Positions 9,454 through 19,736 of a stretch of 64,000 nucleotides of DNA are shown here, in pieces. Source of the stretch: Vibrio caribbeanicus ATCC BAA-2122 (GTDB lineage Bacteria > Pseudomonadota > Gammaproteobacteria > Enterobacterales > Vibrionaceae); the NCBI RefSeq assembly GCF_000165125.1, contig NZ_AEIU01000096.1:62001-126000 (forward strand), in the 5' to 3' direction. Made by a program: the position numbers and the translations under genes. The first letter of the stretch is position 1; each line of letters starts with the position of its first letter. The notes under the pieces are model-generated. The model ran no database searches and was not told the origin of the DNA. It saw only the letters and a program-made list of their open reading frames with translations.

Positions 9454-10995
9454 ATGTTTAAAGTTATAATTAAGCCAGGCCATTTAAGCCTCATTCAATT
9501 GCGCAATATCAGCCGCTCAAAAATTCAGGCTGAACTTGACCCAGAATGTATAGCAGCGATAGAAGCGAGTAATCAAACCGTTAACAAAATAATTAAAGAG
9601 AACCGCACCGTATATGGTATCAATACAGGTTTTGGCTTACTTGCCAATACTAAAATCGCTGCAGAAGATTTAGAAACCTTACAGAGAAGTATCGTACTCT
9701 CTCATGCTGCTGGAATTGGAGATTTTATGGCCGATGAAACCGTCAAAATGATGATGGTTCTAAAGGTCAATAGTTTAGCTAGAGGTTATTCTGGGATCCG
9801 ACTGAAAGTTATCGAGGCATTGATTCAACTTTTAAATGCAGAGGTATATCCTTGCGTGCCTAAAAAGGGTTCAGTGGGTGCATCTGGCGATCTCGCCCCT
9901 CTTGCACACATGAGTACGGTATTACTTGGCGAGGGGCAAGCTCGCCATAAAGGCGAGTTATTGTCTGGCTCCGACGCCCTTAAAATCGCAGGCCTTGAGC
10001 CAATAACGCTCGCTCCCAAAGAAGGATTGGCGCTACTCAATGGAACTCAAGCCTCTACCGCCTTTGCGTTAGAGGGATTATTTGCAGCAGAAGACCTATT
10101 TGCCTCCGCGCTTGTTTGTGGGGCTATGTCGGTAGAAGCCGCACTTGGTAGTCGTCGCCCATTCGACTCAAGAATTCATATGGTGAGAGGTCATGCTTCA
10201 CAGATTGATACTGCAGCAGCATTCCGACACTTACTAGAATCAAGCAGTGATATTGGAGAATCTCACCATTGTTGTGAAAAAGTTCAAGACCCTTATTCAC
10301 TGAGGTGTCAACCTCAGGTCATGGGGGCTTGCTTACAACAAATCCGTAATAGTGCTTCCATACTAGAAACTGAAGCGAATTCTGTCTCAGATAATCCGCT
10401 CGTTTTTTCAGAAGATGACGATATCATCTCTGGTGGCAACTTCCATGCCGAACCCGTTGCAATGGCGGCAGATAACTTGGCGCTTGCGATAGCCGAAATT
10501 GGTAGCCTATCCGAGAGACGTATGGCGCTTTTGATTGATAGCGCATTAAGCAAGCTTCCTCCATTTCTGGTCGACAATGGAGGGGTCAATTCTGGCTTTA
10601 TGATTGCTCAAGTGACATCAGCGGCCCTTGCAAGTGAAAACAAAACATTAGCTCATCCCGCTTCGGTAGACAGTTTGCCCACCTCTGCCAACCAAGAAGA
10701 CCATGTATCCATGGCTACCTTTGCAGCAAGGCGATTGAAAAATATGGCAGAAAACACTCGCGGAATTTTAGCTGTAGAGTACCTAGCGGCAGCACAAGGC
10801 CTTGATTTCAGAGCACCAAATTTATCGTCACCTAAAATTGAAAAAGCGAAATCAATGCTTAGAGAAAAAGTAAGCTTCTACGACAAAGACAGGTACTTTG
10901 CGCCAGATATTGAGGCTGCTAATAACGTTCTTGCAACAGCAACTCATCATTACTTGCTCCCTGAAGGGCTGCTACCTAGTTTAAGCTCAAAATAA
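9454..10995 (+). CDS. hutH: Histidine ammonia-lyase
   Basis: First step: deaminates L-histidine to trans-urocanate. The autocatalytic MIO cofactor triad Ala-Ser-Gly is visible in [12 protein letters not shown], and the family stretches GINTGFG and [17 protein letters not shown] are intact. The start at 9454 (MFKVIIKPG) has AAGGA overlapping the hutU stop; an upstream in-frame ATG at 9418 lies inside hutU and lacks a ribosome site. Length 513 is typical. Last gene of the hut operon, followed by a strong terminator. Confidence 0.95.
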   Translation: MFKVIIKPGHLSLIQLRNISRSKIQAELDPECIAAIEASNQTVNKIIKENRTVYGINTGFGLLANTKIAAEDLETLQRSIVLSHAAGIGDFMADETVKMMMVLKVNSLARGYSGIRLKVIEALIQLLNAEVYPCVPKKGSVGASGDLAPLAHMSTVLLGEGQARHKGELLSGSDALKIAGLEPITLAPKEGLALLNGTQASTAFALEGLFAAEDLFASALVCGAMSVEAALGSRRPFDSRIHMVRGHASQIDTAAAFRHLLESSSDIGESHHCCEKVQDPYSLRCQPQVMGACLQQIRNSASILETEANSVSDNPLVFSEDDDIISGGNFHAEPVAMAADNLALAIAEIGSLSERRMALLIDSALSKLPPFLVDNGGVNSGFMIAQVTSAALASENKTLAHPASVDSLPTSANQEDHVSMATFAARRLKNMAENTRGILAVEYLAAAQGLDFRAPNLSSPKIEKAKSMLREKVSFYDKDRYFAPDIEAANNVLATATHHYLLPEGLLPSLSSK

Positions 10996-11003
10996 ACACT
11001 CCT

Positions 11004-11030
11004 AGCCCTGCTTTCTAAGCAGGGCTTTAT
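11004..11030 (+). terminator. Terminator of the hut operon
   Basis: Ten-base-pair stem AGCCCTGCTT/AAGCAGGGCT with a TCT loop and a T-rich tail. Located between hutH and the convergent ydiJ gene, it may act in both directions. Confidence 0.85.
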
Positions 11031-11042
11031 CATTCTTTTCTT

Positions 11043-14000
11043 TTACTCAGCTTGTAAAATTCGCAGTAACGCTTGAAGTGGATGGCGAGCCCGTATATCT
11101 TCAAATCTCTTTACCTGACTCCGACAAGAGTAGCCTGTCATCAGGCAACGTTCTTTGGGCAAGTCTTGAAGACGCACCTTCCAGCTAAGCGCATAGATAT
11201 CTTTGGACATTTGTAATTTATCGGTTTCATGCCCAAAAGTCCCTGCCATGCCACAACAGCCCACAGAAACGGCATCCAACTTTGCACCAAAATGAGCAAA
11301 TATCTTGCTCCACTGTTTCTCAGCATTGGGCAATTTGGTTTTTTCTGTGCAATGTGACAAAAGGTACCAAGGTTTGGCCTCTTGATTATTTGGCGACTCA
11401 AATTGGAAAAGGTTGGGCTCGAGCCATTCGTGAACCGTCAAAACCTCAAAGTCTCCCCGCCGTTCACCCAGAGCCTCAACATATTCATCGCGGTAGCACA
11501 GCACAAGAGCAGGATCAACACCAACCATGGGAATACCCAAAGAAGCGACTTGCTGCAAAAAATCAGAAGTTGATTGCGCGTTTTCAGCAAATTGTTTCAA
11601 AAAACCTTTGACGTGTTGAGCTTTACCATTGGGTTTAAATGGTAAAACAATCGGTGTCTTGCCTAAACGAGTCACCAAATGCGCAAAGTCTTCCACAACA
11701 GTCGCGTCATAAAAGCTAGTGAATGGATCTTGGACAATCAGCACGTAATCAGATCGCTGAGCTTCGCTCATCGCTTTAAGTTTATCAAAATCAAACTGTG
11801 AGAGTTTACTCGTTCGTTTGGCAAGTGTCGGAACTGAAAGATAAGGTGAGTCGACATAACCAATGCTTTGTGCAGTTAATTTTTGTGTCCAAGGCCAGCT
11901 TAATACCCCATTAACGACTCTCGGCATCATTGAGAGTACAGGTAACATTGTCTCTATGTTCGAAACCAAATAATCCTTTATCGGTCTTTGGTAGCGAGTA
12001 TGATAAATGTTTAAAAAGCGCGAGCGGAAACTTGGCACATCGACTTTGATCGGACATTGACTGGCACATGCCTTACAGGCAAGGCACCCATTCAACGCTT
12101 CGTAGACCTCGTGAGAAAAATCATGTGCATTTTTGTCGCTTATGCGATTAGAAACCCGGTTTATAAGGCTTTTGATAGATGAGGTGCCAGTCAGCGTCTT
12201 TTGCTCTAAATCTAAAATATCTACACCCGCTTCACTAAGCTGACGTAGCCACTCTCTTACAATACCCGCACGCCCTTTTGGTGAATGCCTCCTATCCGCT
12301 GTTACTTTCATTGAGGGACACATAGGAGAAGCAGTGTCATAATTGAAACACAGGCCGTTACCATTACACTCCATCGCTCCTTTGAAGCTATCACGTACGT
12401 CAACTTCTATTTGGCGGTCAAAATACCCCCGTTTTACGTCAGATACTCTGACAAGCGACTCGTCACTATCGATAGGTGTGCAAATTTTTCCCGGGTTCAT
12501 CTTGTTTTTGGGGTCGAAAGCACCTTTAATCCGCCTTAAGTCCCTAAATAAGCTTTCGCCAAAAAATTCTGGGCCATACTCGGAACGATATCCTTTACCA
12601 TGCTCCCCCCACATGAGGCCGCCGTATTTAGCCACCAAACTGACCACTTGGTCAGAGATTTTATGCATCATTTCTTCTTGCTTTGGATCACATAGGTCTA
12701 AAGCTGGTCTTACATGTAGTACACCGGCATCGACATGTCCGAACATACCGTAATGTAGTGAGTGAGCATCCAGAAGCTGGCGAAATTCCGCAATAAAGTC
12801 AGCCAGATTTTCAGGTGGAACACAAGTATCTTCAGCAAAAGCAATAGGTTTCGCTTTTCCCTTTGCGGCTCCCAGTAAACCAACGGCTTTTTTGCGCATT
12901 GCGTAAATGCGGCCGATACTCTCAACGTCATCACATACTTGATAGCCGATAATACCTGCTTGATCATTTACAATCATTTGGTCGAGTTTATCAGTCAATG
13001 CTCCGACCTGACGGGCATTTTCTTCTTGGCACTCACTGGCGTACTCAACCATGTTAATTCCCTGCATGTCATGTCCAGGAACATCGGTGAGTAACTCGCT
13101 AACGCTATGCCAAACAATATCCTGTTTAGCTAAATTGAGTACTTTTGAGTCAATAGTTTCAACTGACAACGCGTTTGCCTCGACCATAAACGGGGCATTT
13201 CGTAAAGCCGAGTCGAAACTTTTATACTTCACATTAACTAAGGTTCTAGCGCGGGGAATTTTTGTTAAGTCGAGCTTAGCCTCAGTAATAAAGGCGAGGG
13301 ACCCTTCTGCACCACACAATACTCTAGTTATGTCAAAGTGATCATTTTCCGGAGTGTACGCGTTTTTCAAGTCATACCCCGTCAAAAAGCGATTTAGCGG
13401 AGGAAATTTTTCCTCTATTTCATCACGTTTCTCGCGACAAATTTTTTGGGTAGTATGGAAGGCTTCGTAGGCAAGTTCCCCTTCGGTAGGCATACCTCTC
13501 GAAAGATCAGACTCTAAAATGGAACCATCAGCAAATACTGCCGTTAGGGACATCACATGATCTGACGTTTTACCGTACTTTAACGAACCTTGCCCTGATG
13601 CATCTGTGTTTATCATACCTCCCAGAGTCGCTCTATTACTGGTGGACAGATCAGGTGAGAAAAAATAACCAAAAGGCTTAACGGCATCATTCAACTGGTC
13701 TTTAACCACTCCAGTTTGAACACGCACCCAACCTTCAGCTTCATTGATCTCTAATACATTGTTCATATGCCGAGACAAATCTACAACAATACCTTTCGTC
13801 AATGATTGACCATTCGTGCCGGTTCCACCGCCCCTTGGTGAGAACTTGATCGAATTGAAACGAGGTGAGTTTGCAAGTCTGGCAAGGCACGCCACATCAT
13901 CCGTTGTCTTTGGATGAACAACTGCTTGGGGAAGTTGTTGGTATACGCTGTTGTCTGTGGCTACAGCTAAGCGACTTGAATATTGCGTCTCGATATCACC

Positions 14001-14084
14001 AGTAAAACGAGTGCCTCTTAGTTCATCAACGAACTTACGTACAGATGAATCAAGGTCTGATTCGGGATCTAATCGTGGTAACAT
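11043..14084 (-). CDS. ydiJ: YdiJ-type FAD/Fe-S oxidoreductase (D-2-hydroxyacid dehydrogenase)
   Basis: 1013-residue fusion, the length of E. coli YdiJ. The N-terminal half is a PCMH-type FAD domain (SPRGGGTGTNGQSL) and FAD-oxidase C-terminal domain (FGHVDAGVLHVRP). The C-terminal half has iron-sulfur motifs (CNGNGLCFNYD...MCPS and CLACKACASQCP) and a Cys-rich domain (GCCGMAGTFGHE). E. coli YdiJ is reported as a D-2-hydroxyglutarate dehydrogenase; related enzymes oxidise D-lactate, so substrate is inferred. Monocistronic, convergent with the hut operon. Confidence 0.85.
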   Translation of the reverse strand: MLPRLDPESDLDSSVRKFVDELRGTRFTGDIETQYSSRLAVATDNSVYQQLPQAVVHPKTTDDVACLARLANSPRFNSIKFSPRGGGTGTNGQSLTKGIVVDLSRHMNNVLEINEAEGWVRVQTGVVKDQLNDAVKPFGYFFSPDLSTSNRATLGGMINTDASGQGSLKYGKTSDHVMSLTAVFADGSILESDLSRGMPTEGELAYEAFHTTQKICREKRDEIEEKFPPLNRFLTGYDLKNAYTPENDHFDITRVLCGAEGSLAFITEAKLDLTKIPRARTLVNVKYKSFDSALRNAPFMVEANALSVETIDSKVLNLAKQDIVWHSVSELLTDVPGHDMQGINMVEYASECQEENARQVGALTDKLDQMIVNDQAGIIGYQVCDDVESIGRIYAMRKKAVGLLGAAKGKAKPIAFAEDTCVPPENLADFIAEFRQLLDAHSLHYGMFGHVDAGVLHVRPALDLCDPKQEEMMHKISDQVVSLVAKYGGLMWGEHGKGYRSEYGPEFFGESLFRDLRRIKGAFDPKNKMNPGKICTPIDSDESLVRVSDVKRGYFDRQIEVDVRDSFKGAMECNGNGLCFNYDTASPMCPSMKVTADRRHSPKGRAGIVREWLRQLSEAGVDILDLEQKTLTGTSSIKSLINRVSNRISDKNAHDFSHEVYEALNGCLACKACASQCPIKVDVPSFRSRFLNIYHTRYQRPIKDYLVSNIETMLPVLSMMPRVVNGVLSWPWTQKLTAQSIGYVDSPYLSVPTLAKRTSKLSQFDFDKLKAMSEAQRSDYVLIVQDPFTSFYDATVVEDFAHLVTRLGKTPIVLPFKPNGKAQHVKGFLKQFAENAQSTSDFLQQVASLGIPMVGVDPALVLCYRDEYVEALGERRGDFEVLTVHEWLEPNLFQFESPNNQEAKPWYLLSHCTEKTKLPNAEKQWSKIFAHFGAKLDAVSVGCCGMAGTFGHETDKLQMSKDIYALSWKVRLQDLPKERCLMTGYSCRSQVKRFEDIRARHPLQALLRILQAE

Positions 14085-14288
14085 GTGCTTCCTGCCCCTA
14101 ATACGCTGATCCTATCAGCATCGGGAATATTGAATTTTTAAACGATTTCTTTGATTTCCATCACTTTACAACATTTAAATAGATGATTAAAACAGAATTG
14201 CAGTGTCAAAATGGCGTTTAACGCATTTTTTTCCCACACTTATATCTCAATCCACCTGATTTATAGTGTCTCTATGAGCGAAAGATCA

Positions 14289-14972
14289 ATGAAAAAAAAT
14301 AAAGTAATTACCACAGAAGATATCCTGTTGAAGCTCTGCCAATCTGTATCAAGCATTTTGACTGAGGCAACAAGTACGAATATCTCATATTCAGCAATGG
14401 TACAAAAAATCACTAAAACGAGTTTGAAGCCCGATTTCGGCTGCTTTGTTTTGTTCGATGGTGGCTTTTCTGGACTCGTGGTTATCAACTTCGAATCTAA
14501 AGCAGCTTTAGAAGTCTATACAAACTACATGCGCAACATGGGCATGCCCGAAGAAGAGCTTGCTGTATTACATACTTCAGATGAAGTTGCTGATGTACTC
14601 GGTGAATTAATGAACCAAATTGTAGGTGGCTTCACCAACCAAGTTCGTAAAGACTTACAGACTCACATCACACAAAACCAACCTAAGATGTTATCTCTTA
14701 ACAAACAAGTCAACTTGTCTGTCGATACCAATTTAGATCGCCCACAAGCACGTCGAGTCACTTTTTCAACCGAGCAGAGTAATATATTTTACCTCGAGCT
14801 GGCGATGGATAAAACAGAGTTTATACAACTGGGTGATTTTGAAGTAGCGGAAGAACAAAGTCCCGATGATATTTTGGAACAAGCAAGGAGTAAAATGAGC
14901 AACAACAAGTCATCAGAAAAAAGTTCAAGTAACGCTGCATCTGATGACTTACTTGATGACTTAGGTATCTAA
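14289..14972 (+). CDS. DUF3334 protein with CheC/CheX-like motif
   Basis: 227-residue soluble protein resembling the DUF3334 family of Vibrio. The stretch EVADVLGELMNQIVGGF resembles the ELxNxIxG helix of CheC/CheX phosphatases, suggesting a chemotaxis-phosphatase-like fold, though the function is unknown. The C-terminal tail is acidic and low-complexity (SSEKSSSNAASDDLLDD). I start at ATG 14289 (MKKNKVITTED), where the family N-terminus begins; 14274 and 14211 are alternatives with no better ribosome site. Confidence 0.6.
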   Translation: MKKNKVITTEDILLKLCQSVSSILTEATSTNISYSAMVQKITKTSLKPDFGCFVLFDGGFSGLVVINFESKAALEVYTNYMRNMGMPEEELAVLHTSDEVADVLGELMNQIVGGFTNQVRKDLQTHITQNQPKMLSLNKQVNLSVDTNLDRPQARRVTFSTEQSNIFYLELAMDKTEFIQLGDFEVAEEQSPDDILEQARSKMSNNKSSEKSSSNAASDDLLDDLGI

Positions 14973-14993
14973 TACCTCTTCCATATTAGCGAA

Positions 14994-15018
14994 GCACCAC
15001 CGAACCAATAGGTGGTGC
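14994..15018. repeat. Inverted repeat after the DUF3334 gene
   Basis: GCACCACC, nine-base loop, GGTGGTGC. No T tract follows, so this may be a weak or factor-dependent terminator. Confidence 0.4.
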
Positions 15019-15119
15019 AAACGTATTTAAAAAATCATGCGTGATAACTCATTTCCGTTTTGTCTAATAAAAGGCTAAAATGATGGACTTTGCCTTATAA
15101 ATGAATGTCTCTAAAGCCG

Positions 15120-15803
15120 ATGGATAAACAGAAAGCCCTCAAAAAAATTGCAAAATGCTTAGAGCTCGGTAACTCTGCAAACGTTAATGAAGCGGCAAAT
15201 GCTATAAAAATGGCACACCGCTTAATGCTCAAGTACGGCCTAGATAAAGATGACATTGAATTCATCAAGATGGGTAAGACTCAATCTACCCATTTACTCC
15301 CAGCAAACGTAGGTTCAAATATTCTGCGCATAATCAGAGGTATTAATACTAAGTTCGGAGTTGAAGCAGTTCTGTTGAACCACAAAGGCCTAAAGCGTGT
15401 TGAATTCATTGGGGAAGCCGATCGTGCAATTTTCGCCGCTTTCGCTTTCGATATCGTCTATCGAGAAATGAACGAACAAACTGGTCGTTTTAGAAATGGC
15501 TTCGCTGGGAGTGGTACATCAAATCAGGAAGTAACTCGCAGAGTAAATTCGTTTCTGTCTGGCTGGGTTGAGGGCGCTTTAGAAAAGCTACCAATTATTA
15601 GTCCAGACGAAGAATCCGCCAAAAAGATTGATGACTACATAGACAAAGAGTTCCAAAATATTGATCGCGAGACTTTCAAGCAGCAGTTAAAAGAAGCGAT
15701 GAAGAATATTACCGAAGACTATGAAGTTGGCCTTAAAAAAGGCAGAACTGTGTCAGTGAGCCGTCCAATTGATGGCGCGCAAGCACCCAAGATGTTGCGT
15801 TAA
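15120..15803 (+). CDS. DUF2786 domain protein
   Basis: About 227 residues. The N-terminal 45 residues (KALKKIAKCLELGNSANVN, EAANAIKMAHRLMLKYGL) are a recognisable DUF2786 module, found in bacterial and phage proteins of unknown role. The rest contains a helical C-terminus and a basic end (GLKKGRTVSVSRPIDG). I prefer ATG 15120 (MDKQKAL), which begins the domain; an in-frame ATG lies five codons upstream. It stands alone between two gaps. Confidence 0.65.
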   Translation: MDKQKALKKIAKCLELGNSANVNEAANAIKMAHRLMLKYGLDKDDIEFIKMGKTQSTHLLPANVGSNILRIIRGINTKFGVEAVLLNHKGLKRVEFIGEADRAIFAAFAFDIVYREMNEQTGRFRNGFAGSGTSNQEVTRRVNSFLSGWVEGALEKLPIISPDEESAKKIDDYIDKEFQNIDRETFKQQLKEAMKNITEDYEVGLKKGRTVSVSRPIDGAQAPKMLR

Positions 15804-16158
15804 ATCATTATCGAGTCTTTCCCGAGTCATTATTCTGTCAAGTCTGAAGAGATCAATTGACAATACCATCATGATAAGTTTTAGTTCCCACTACTTTTAA
15901 TTACTTAATTGTATACCTAATTCGTCTCGAGGTAATGGGTTCAATAACATTAGCTGACTTTTAAGACGCGGTAACGATTTAAAGATCAATTCTTTCAAAT
16001 CGAAAAATACTGGGTCTGCGTGCAAAAAAGCACTCACCTAAAGGGTATTTCAAGAGGCTAATCTTTGTGAGAAACAACTGAGAAAGCCTCCACAGCCTCA
16101 CTTTTGAACCCCTCGTCTCGAAACCAAATTAATATGTGATTCACACGGAGACATAATT
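15804..16158. other. Gene-free stretch before the OmpA-like lipoprotein
   Basis: 355 bases with no convincing ORF, RNA or repeat. The last bases hold the GGAG ribosome site of the next gene. Confidence 0.4.
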
Positions 16159-16827
16159 GTGAATAAAATGACCCTTACTCTCGTTGCAACGCTCATCCTT
16201 AGCGGTTGCCAGGCAACACAACGTCAAAATGCAACAACAGGTCAAGATGAAACCAATTCCACCACTCAAGGCGCGATTATAGGTGCTATCGCAGGCGCTG
16301 CTATTGGTTTAGCAACTGGTGACAACGCCAAAGAACGTAGAAACCAAGCTCTCATCGGCGCTGCAGGTGGTGCTGCAGTTGGCGGTGGTATCGGTTATTA
16401 TTTTGATCAACAAGAGGCAGCGCTTAGAAAAGAATTACTTAATTCGGGCGTTCAAGTCGAACGTACAGGAGAAAATCAACTTCGCCTACGAATGGAAAAT
16501 GGCATTGGTTTTTCTTCAGGCTCATCGACACTTGATAATAGTATTCACAAAACGTTGAGAGGCGTCGCACGAATTTTGGTTGAATACCCAGAAACAAGTC
16601 TTGTTATCGAAGGGAATACTGACAGTACCGGGAGCGACAGAACCAATCAGATTTTATCAGAAAAACGCGCAGAGTCAGTCAGAGGCTACTTAGTTGGTCA
16701 AGGAGTTGCACCCGGGAGAGCAGTTTCAAGAGGACTCGGAGAAAGACAGCCTATTTGTACCAACAGTACTAAGGAAGGCAGAGCATGTAATCGTCGAGTA
16801 GAGATAAAAATATTGCCTCTAAAATAG
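16159..16827 (+). CDS. OmpA-family peptidoglycan-binding lipoprotein (YiaD-like)
   Basis: Predicted outer-membrane lipoprotein of 222 residues. A lipoprotein signal ends in LILSGC (lipidated Cys near residue 17), followed by a glycine-zipper segment (GAIIGAIAGAAIGLATGD and a second Gly/Ala-rich helix). A C-terminal OmpA-like domain has the peptidoglycan-binding pattern NTDSTGS...LSEKRAESVRGYL. The start is GTG at 16159 with GGAG eight bases upstream; an ATG three codons later is possible. This architecture anchors outer membrane to peptidoglycan. Confidence 0.82.
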   Translation: MNKMTLTLVATLILSGCQATQRQNATTGQDETNSTTQGAIIGAIAGAAIGLATGDNAKERRNQALIGAAGGAAVGGGIGYYFDQQEAALRKELLNSGVQVERTGENQLRLRMENGIGFSSGSSTLDNSIHKTLRGVARILVEYPETSLVIEGNTDSTGSDRTNQILSEKRAESVRGYLVGQGVAPGRAVSRGLGERQPICTNSTKEGRACNRRVEIKILPLK

Positions 16828-17038
16828 ACTTTAGAAAATTTATTTTTATTTAAATCAGTGGCTTTTTATGGATATGGGTTCTACATATTTATTATCACAT
16901 TTCATGGAAAGCCACTTCGATATCAATCTCTCAAACCCTTTTAAGATAAGCTCTGCACAAAACATGAAAATCTTGATCGCCTCCATGTCTCAAATTGATA
17001 TACTTAAGCGATAGTTTTATTGTTTTTCAGGTGAATCT

Positions 17039-18034
17039 TTGCGAACTATCGCACTTCTACTCACTTTTTTTGCTACTGCTGTCTCTGCCCAAAGTGTAGA
17101 GGAACTTATAGCAAGTGCTGAAAATAACAATGTCCATGCCCAGCTCCAGCTTGCAGAACGCTTTCTACGAGGACGAGATGTCGAGCAATCAGATCAAGAT
17201 GCTATATATTGGTATAAAAAAGCGGCAGAGGGAGGCAGTCATGTTGCCGCTGCAAAACTCGGTTTTGCCTATTACCGAGGTATTGGTACTAAATCAAGCG
17301 ATGAGAGGGCATCTTTCTGGTTAAGCCAAGCTGCTTTTGCAGGTGACCCACAATCTACATATTTACTTGGTAGGTTATACGAAGGACGAAAAGAGCCACT
17401 TAATAACCTAATACTCGCAGAAGTTTGGTATCAAAAGGCAGCCACGATTAATCCAAAGGCTGAGAACGATTTCGCACGCGTTGCCGAAAAACGTTTTAAT
17501 CAGCTTAGGGCAAAACAATTGTCAAAAATGGAAAGCATGGACTTAGCAGAGCAGACACCCAGTGTTAACCAACATTCAAAAGGTGACAATCCACAAGCAA
17601 TTTCAAATCCCACATACGCACTTTCAAGCGCGCTTTTGGGAGTGTTAGTTTTAGTCTGTTTACTATGGAAAAAGAACCGCTCACTTCGAGCTCATTCTAA
17701 ATCACTAGAGGAGCAGATCCAGCAACAAAAATTAAAATGGACTAAAGAGTTAAGTTCCAAAACAGAAAGGCTTAAAAAGCAAAAGAGCCAAATTGAAACG
17801 CTTTATAAACACGTGAAAAATACACCTACTACCAGCTCCAAAAATCACGAAGCGCTAAACCTTTCCTGTGCACTTTTCGGATTTAATCCTGCCAAAATCC
17901 CAGAGCAAAAACAAATTAAAGTACGCTATAAGCAGCTTTGTAAAGTTTATCACCCCGACCTACAGGGCAGTGACGATGAGATGAAACGCTTAAATCAAGC
18001 ACTAAAAATCATCTTAGCCTTTAAAACAAAATGA
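17039..18034 (+). CDS. Sel1-repeat membrane protein with C-terminal J-like domain
   Basis: 331 residues in four parts: a signal peptide (MRTIALLLTFFATAVSAQ); three to four Sel1-like repeats (AIYWYKKAAEGGSHVAAAKL, RASFWLSQAAFAGDPQSTYL); a transmembrane helix around residues 195-212 (LLGVLVLVCLLW) followed by a coiled coil; and a C-terminal J-like segment with the HPD tripeptide (LCKVYHPDLQGSDDEMKRL). This places the repeats in the periplasm and the J segment in the cytosol. The start is TTG with AGGTGA just upstream. I infer a DnaK-recruiting role; none is established. Confidence 0.72.
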   Translation: MRTIALLLTFFATAVSAQSVEELIASAENNNVHAQLQLAERFLRGRDVEQSDQDAIYWYKKAAEGGSHVAAAKLGFAYYRGIGTKSSDERASFWLSQAAFAGDPQSTYLLGRLYEGRKEPLNNLILAEVWYQKAATINPKAENDFARVAEKRFNQLRAKQLSKMESMDLAEQTPSVNQHSKGDNPQAISNPTYALSSALLGVLVLVCLLWKKNRSLRAHSKSLEEQIQQQKLKWTKELSSKTERLKKQKSQIETLYKHVKNTPTTSSKNHEALNLSCALFGFNPAKIPEQKQIKVRYKQLCKVYHPDLQGSDDEMKRLNQALKIILAFKTK

Positions 18035-18208
18035 GTGCTAACAATAAACATTACAACATAAGTGAATATCTACAATTTTTTAGGTTAACAAAATCAAAAA
18101 GCAAACGATCTCCATCCCACAATCTATAACAAACAGTTAACTCATTAATTATCCATATGTCATAATTTGCAATAAATTTTCACTCAGAAACGACATAAAG
18201 AGTTTGAT

Positions 18209-18394
18209 ATGTACATCTATGAAGGTATTTGCGATTGGTGTAAGAAACTAGCAATGCTCAAAAAGCACGATTACATTGATGGTAAGAGCCATTTTTCCTG
18301 CCATGAATGCAACACACTCGCGACGCTTGATGTGAGGCAGTTCAATCTTGCAGAAACGAAGTCACAGAACGAAAAGTATTTTAAAAATAATTAA
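18209..18394 (+). CDS. Small zinc-ribbon-like protein
   Basis: 61 residues with two CxxC knuckles (CDWC and CHEC) about 24 residues apart, the spacing expected of a single zinc ribbon. It begins MYIYEGICDWCKK and has AAAGAG upstream of the ATG. No family recognised and no operon partner: 174 bases separate it from the Sel1/J gene and about 140 from the diguanylate cyclase. Confidence 0.55.
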   Translation: MYIYEGICDWCKKLAMLKKHDYIDGKSHFSCHECNTLATLDVRQFNLAETKSQNEKYFKNN

Positions 18395-18536
18395 ATTTAA
18401 AAAAGATAACGATTGAGCCACTCTACTTGGTGGTATTTTTATAATTGATACTATTGGGTATAAATAATGACAATCAATTTACATTGTTCCTATATTCGGG
18501 TAGGTTCGAAGAACATTCATAAAATAATATAAGTCA

Positions 18537-19736
18537 ATGGATCCAATTAGAGCCTCTGAGATAGAACGCAGAAAATACTTGGAAATGTTGGACTCATTTC
18601 CAACCGTTGCAATAATCCAATCTGTTTTGGCCGCAACTGTACTCTGCTATTGCTTTTTATCCTATGGCGTAACAACACATGCCATCGTATGGACTGCTCT
18701 ATTTCTCATTTCAATTCTCTATCGGTACCGGCTAGATCATGGTCTTAGACCTTTTGTAGTCGAAAGTAAACCCACGAAAAAACAACTCGCTTTACTTTTA
18801 TCTTCAAGAGCATTCATAGGGTTAGTCTGGTCAATAGGGTCCATTGGATATATCGAGGCCTCGCCTGATGAAAACTTCTTAGCTGCCATTATATGGTGCT
18901 CCGCCCTCGCCTATGCTGGATGTTTATTTCACCAAAACTCCGTCTCGGCACTACTTTGCTATTTTTGGTCTATTATTTTGCCTTTATCAATATATATGGC
19001 TTTAGTATTAGACTGCTACAAAGAAGCATTCATACTTATATTCTGCGGAATTGCGTTTGTCATTCTTTATATTCATCTGCTTCACCAAAAAGTAATAACC
19101 AGAATTGATGAAACGATTACCAAAGAAAGACTAATTGAAAAACTTTCAAATGCGAACTTATCCGCTAAGTTACTTGCGGAACAAGATGCATTGACGAAAT
19201 TGAAAAACAGAACTTTCTTCAACCAGAAAATCGTGAAAGTCTGGAGACTGTCTCACAAGAAGCAACAGCCATTGTCTGTTGTTATCCTAGATATCGATCA
19301 TTTTAAAGCTTACAACGATAATTATGGGCATATAGCCGGAGATAAAGCACTGAGAAAGATTGCCAAATGTATCAAACAAATCAACTTGGAATCTGAGCAT
19401 AGCTTTTTCGCTCGTGTCGGCGGGGAAGAGTTTATTGCAGTTCTACCAGATACCGAAGTTGAAAGTGCTGTTTCAATTGCAAACTTGATTAGGGAGAAGG
19501 TTGAAGACGCTGCGATACCACATGAATTTTCATCTTGTTCAAACATCGTGACCATAAGCGCAGGTGTATCCTCGATCATACCACCCAAAGGGCGATCATT
19601 TATTGAGCTCATCGAGATGTCAGATAAGGCCCTCTATCAGGCGAAAGAGGGCGGCAGAAACCGTGTTTCTGTTCTCACAATTCAGCATCATGCTGAAGCT
19701 CAGGAGCTGCTTCTGCAAAAGCAGGCAGTTGATTGA
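18537..19736 (+). CDS. Membrane diguanylate cyclase (GGDEF)
   Basis: 399 residues. The N-terminal 180 residues carry five or six hydrophobic helices with no recognised sensor domain. A short coiled linker leads to a GGDEF domain with DALTKLKNR, DIDHFKAYND and the active GGEEF at residues 295-299, so c-di-GMP synthesis is expected. The RxxD inhibitory site normally just before GGEEF is absent (SFFARVGGEEF), suggesting no product inhibition by that route. The last 62 bases overlap the convergent maiA gene. Confidence 0.85.
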   Translation: MDPIRASEIERRKYLEMLDSFPTVAIIQSVLAATVLCYCFLSYGVTTHAIVWTALFLISILYRYRLDHGLRPFVVESKPTKKQLALLLSSRAFIGLVWSIGSIGYIEASPDENFLAAIIWCSALAYAGCLFHQNSVSALLCYFWSIILPLSIYMALVLDCYKEAFILIFCGIAFVILYIHLLHQKVITRIDETITKERLIEKLSNANLSAKLLAEQDALTKLKNRTFFNQKIVKVWRLSHKKQQPLSVVILDIDHFKAYNDNYGHIAGDKALRKIAKCIKQINLESEHSFFARVGGEEFIAVLPDTEVESAVSIANLIREKVEDAAIPHEFSSCSNIVTISAGVSSIIPPKGRSFIELIEMSDKALYQAKEGGRNRVSVLTIQHHAEAQELLLQKQAVD

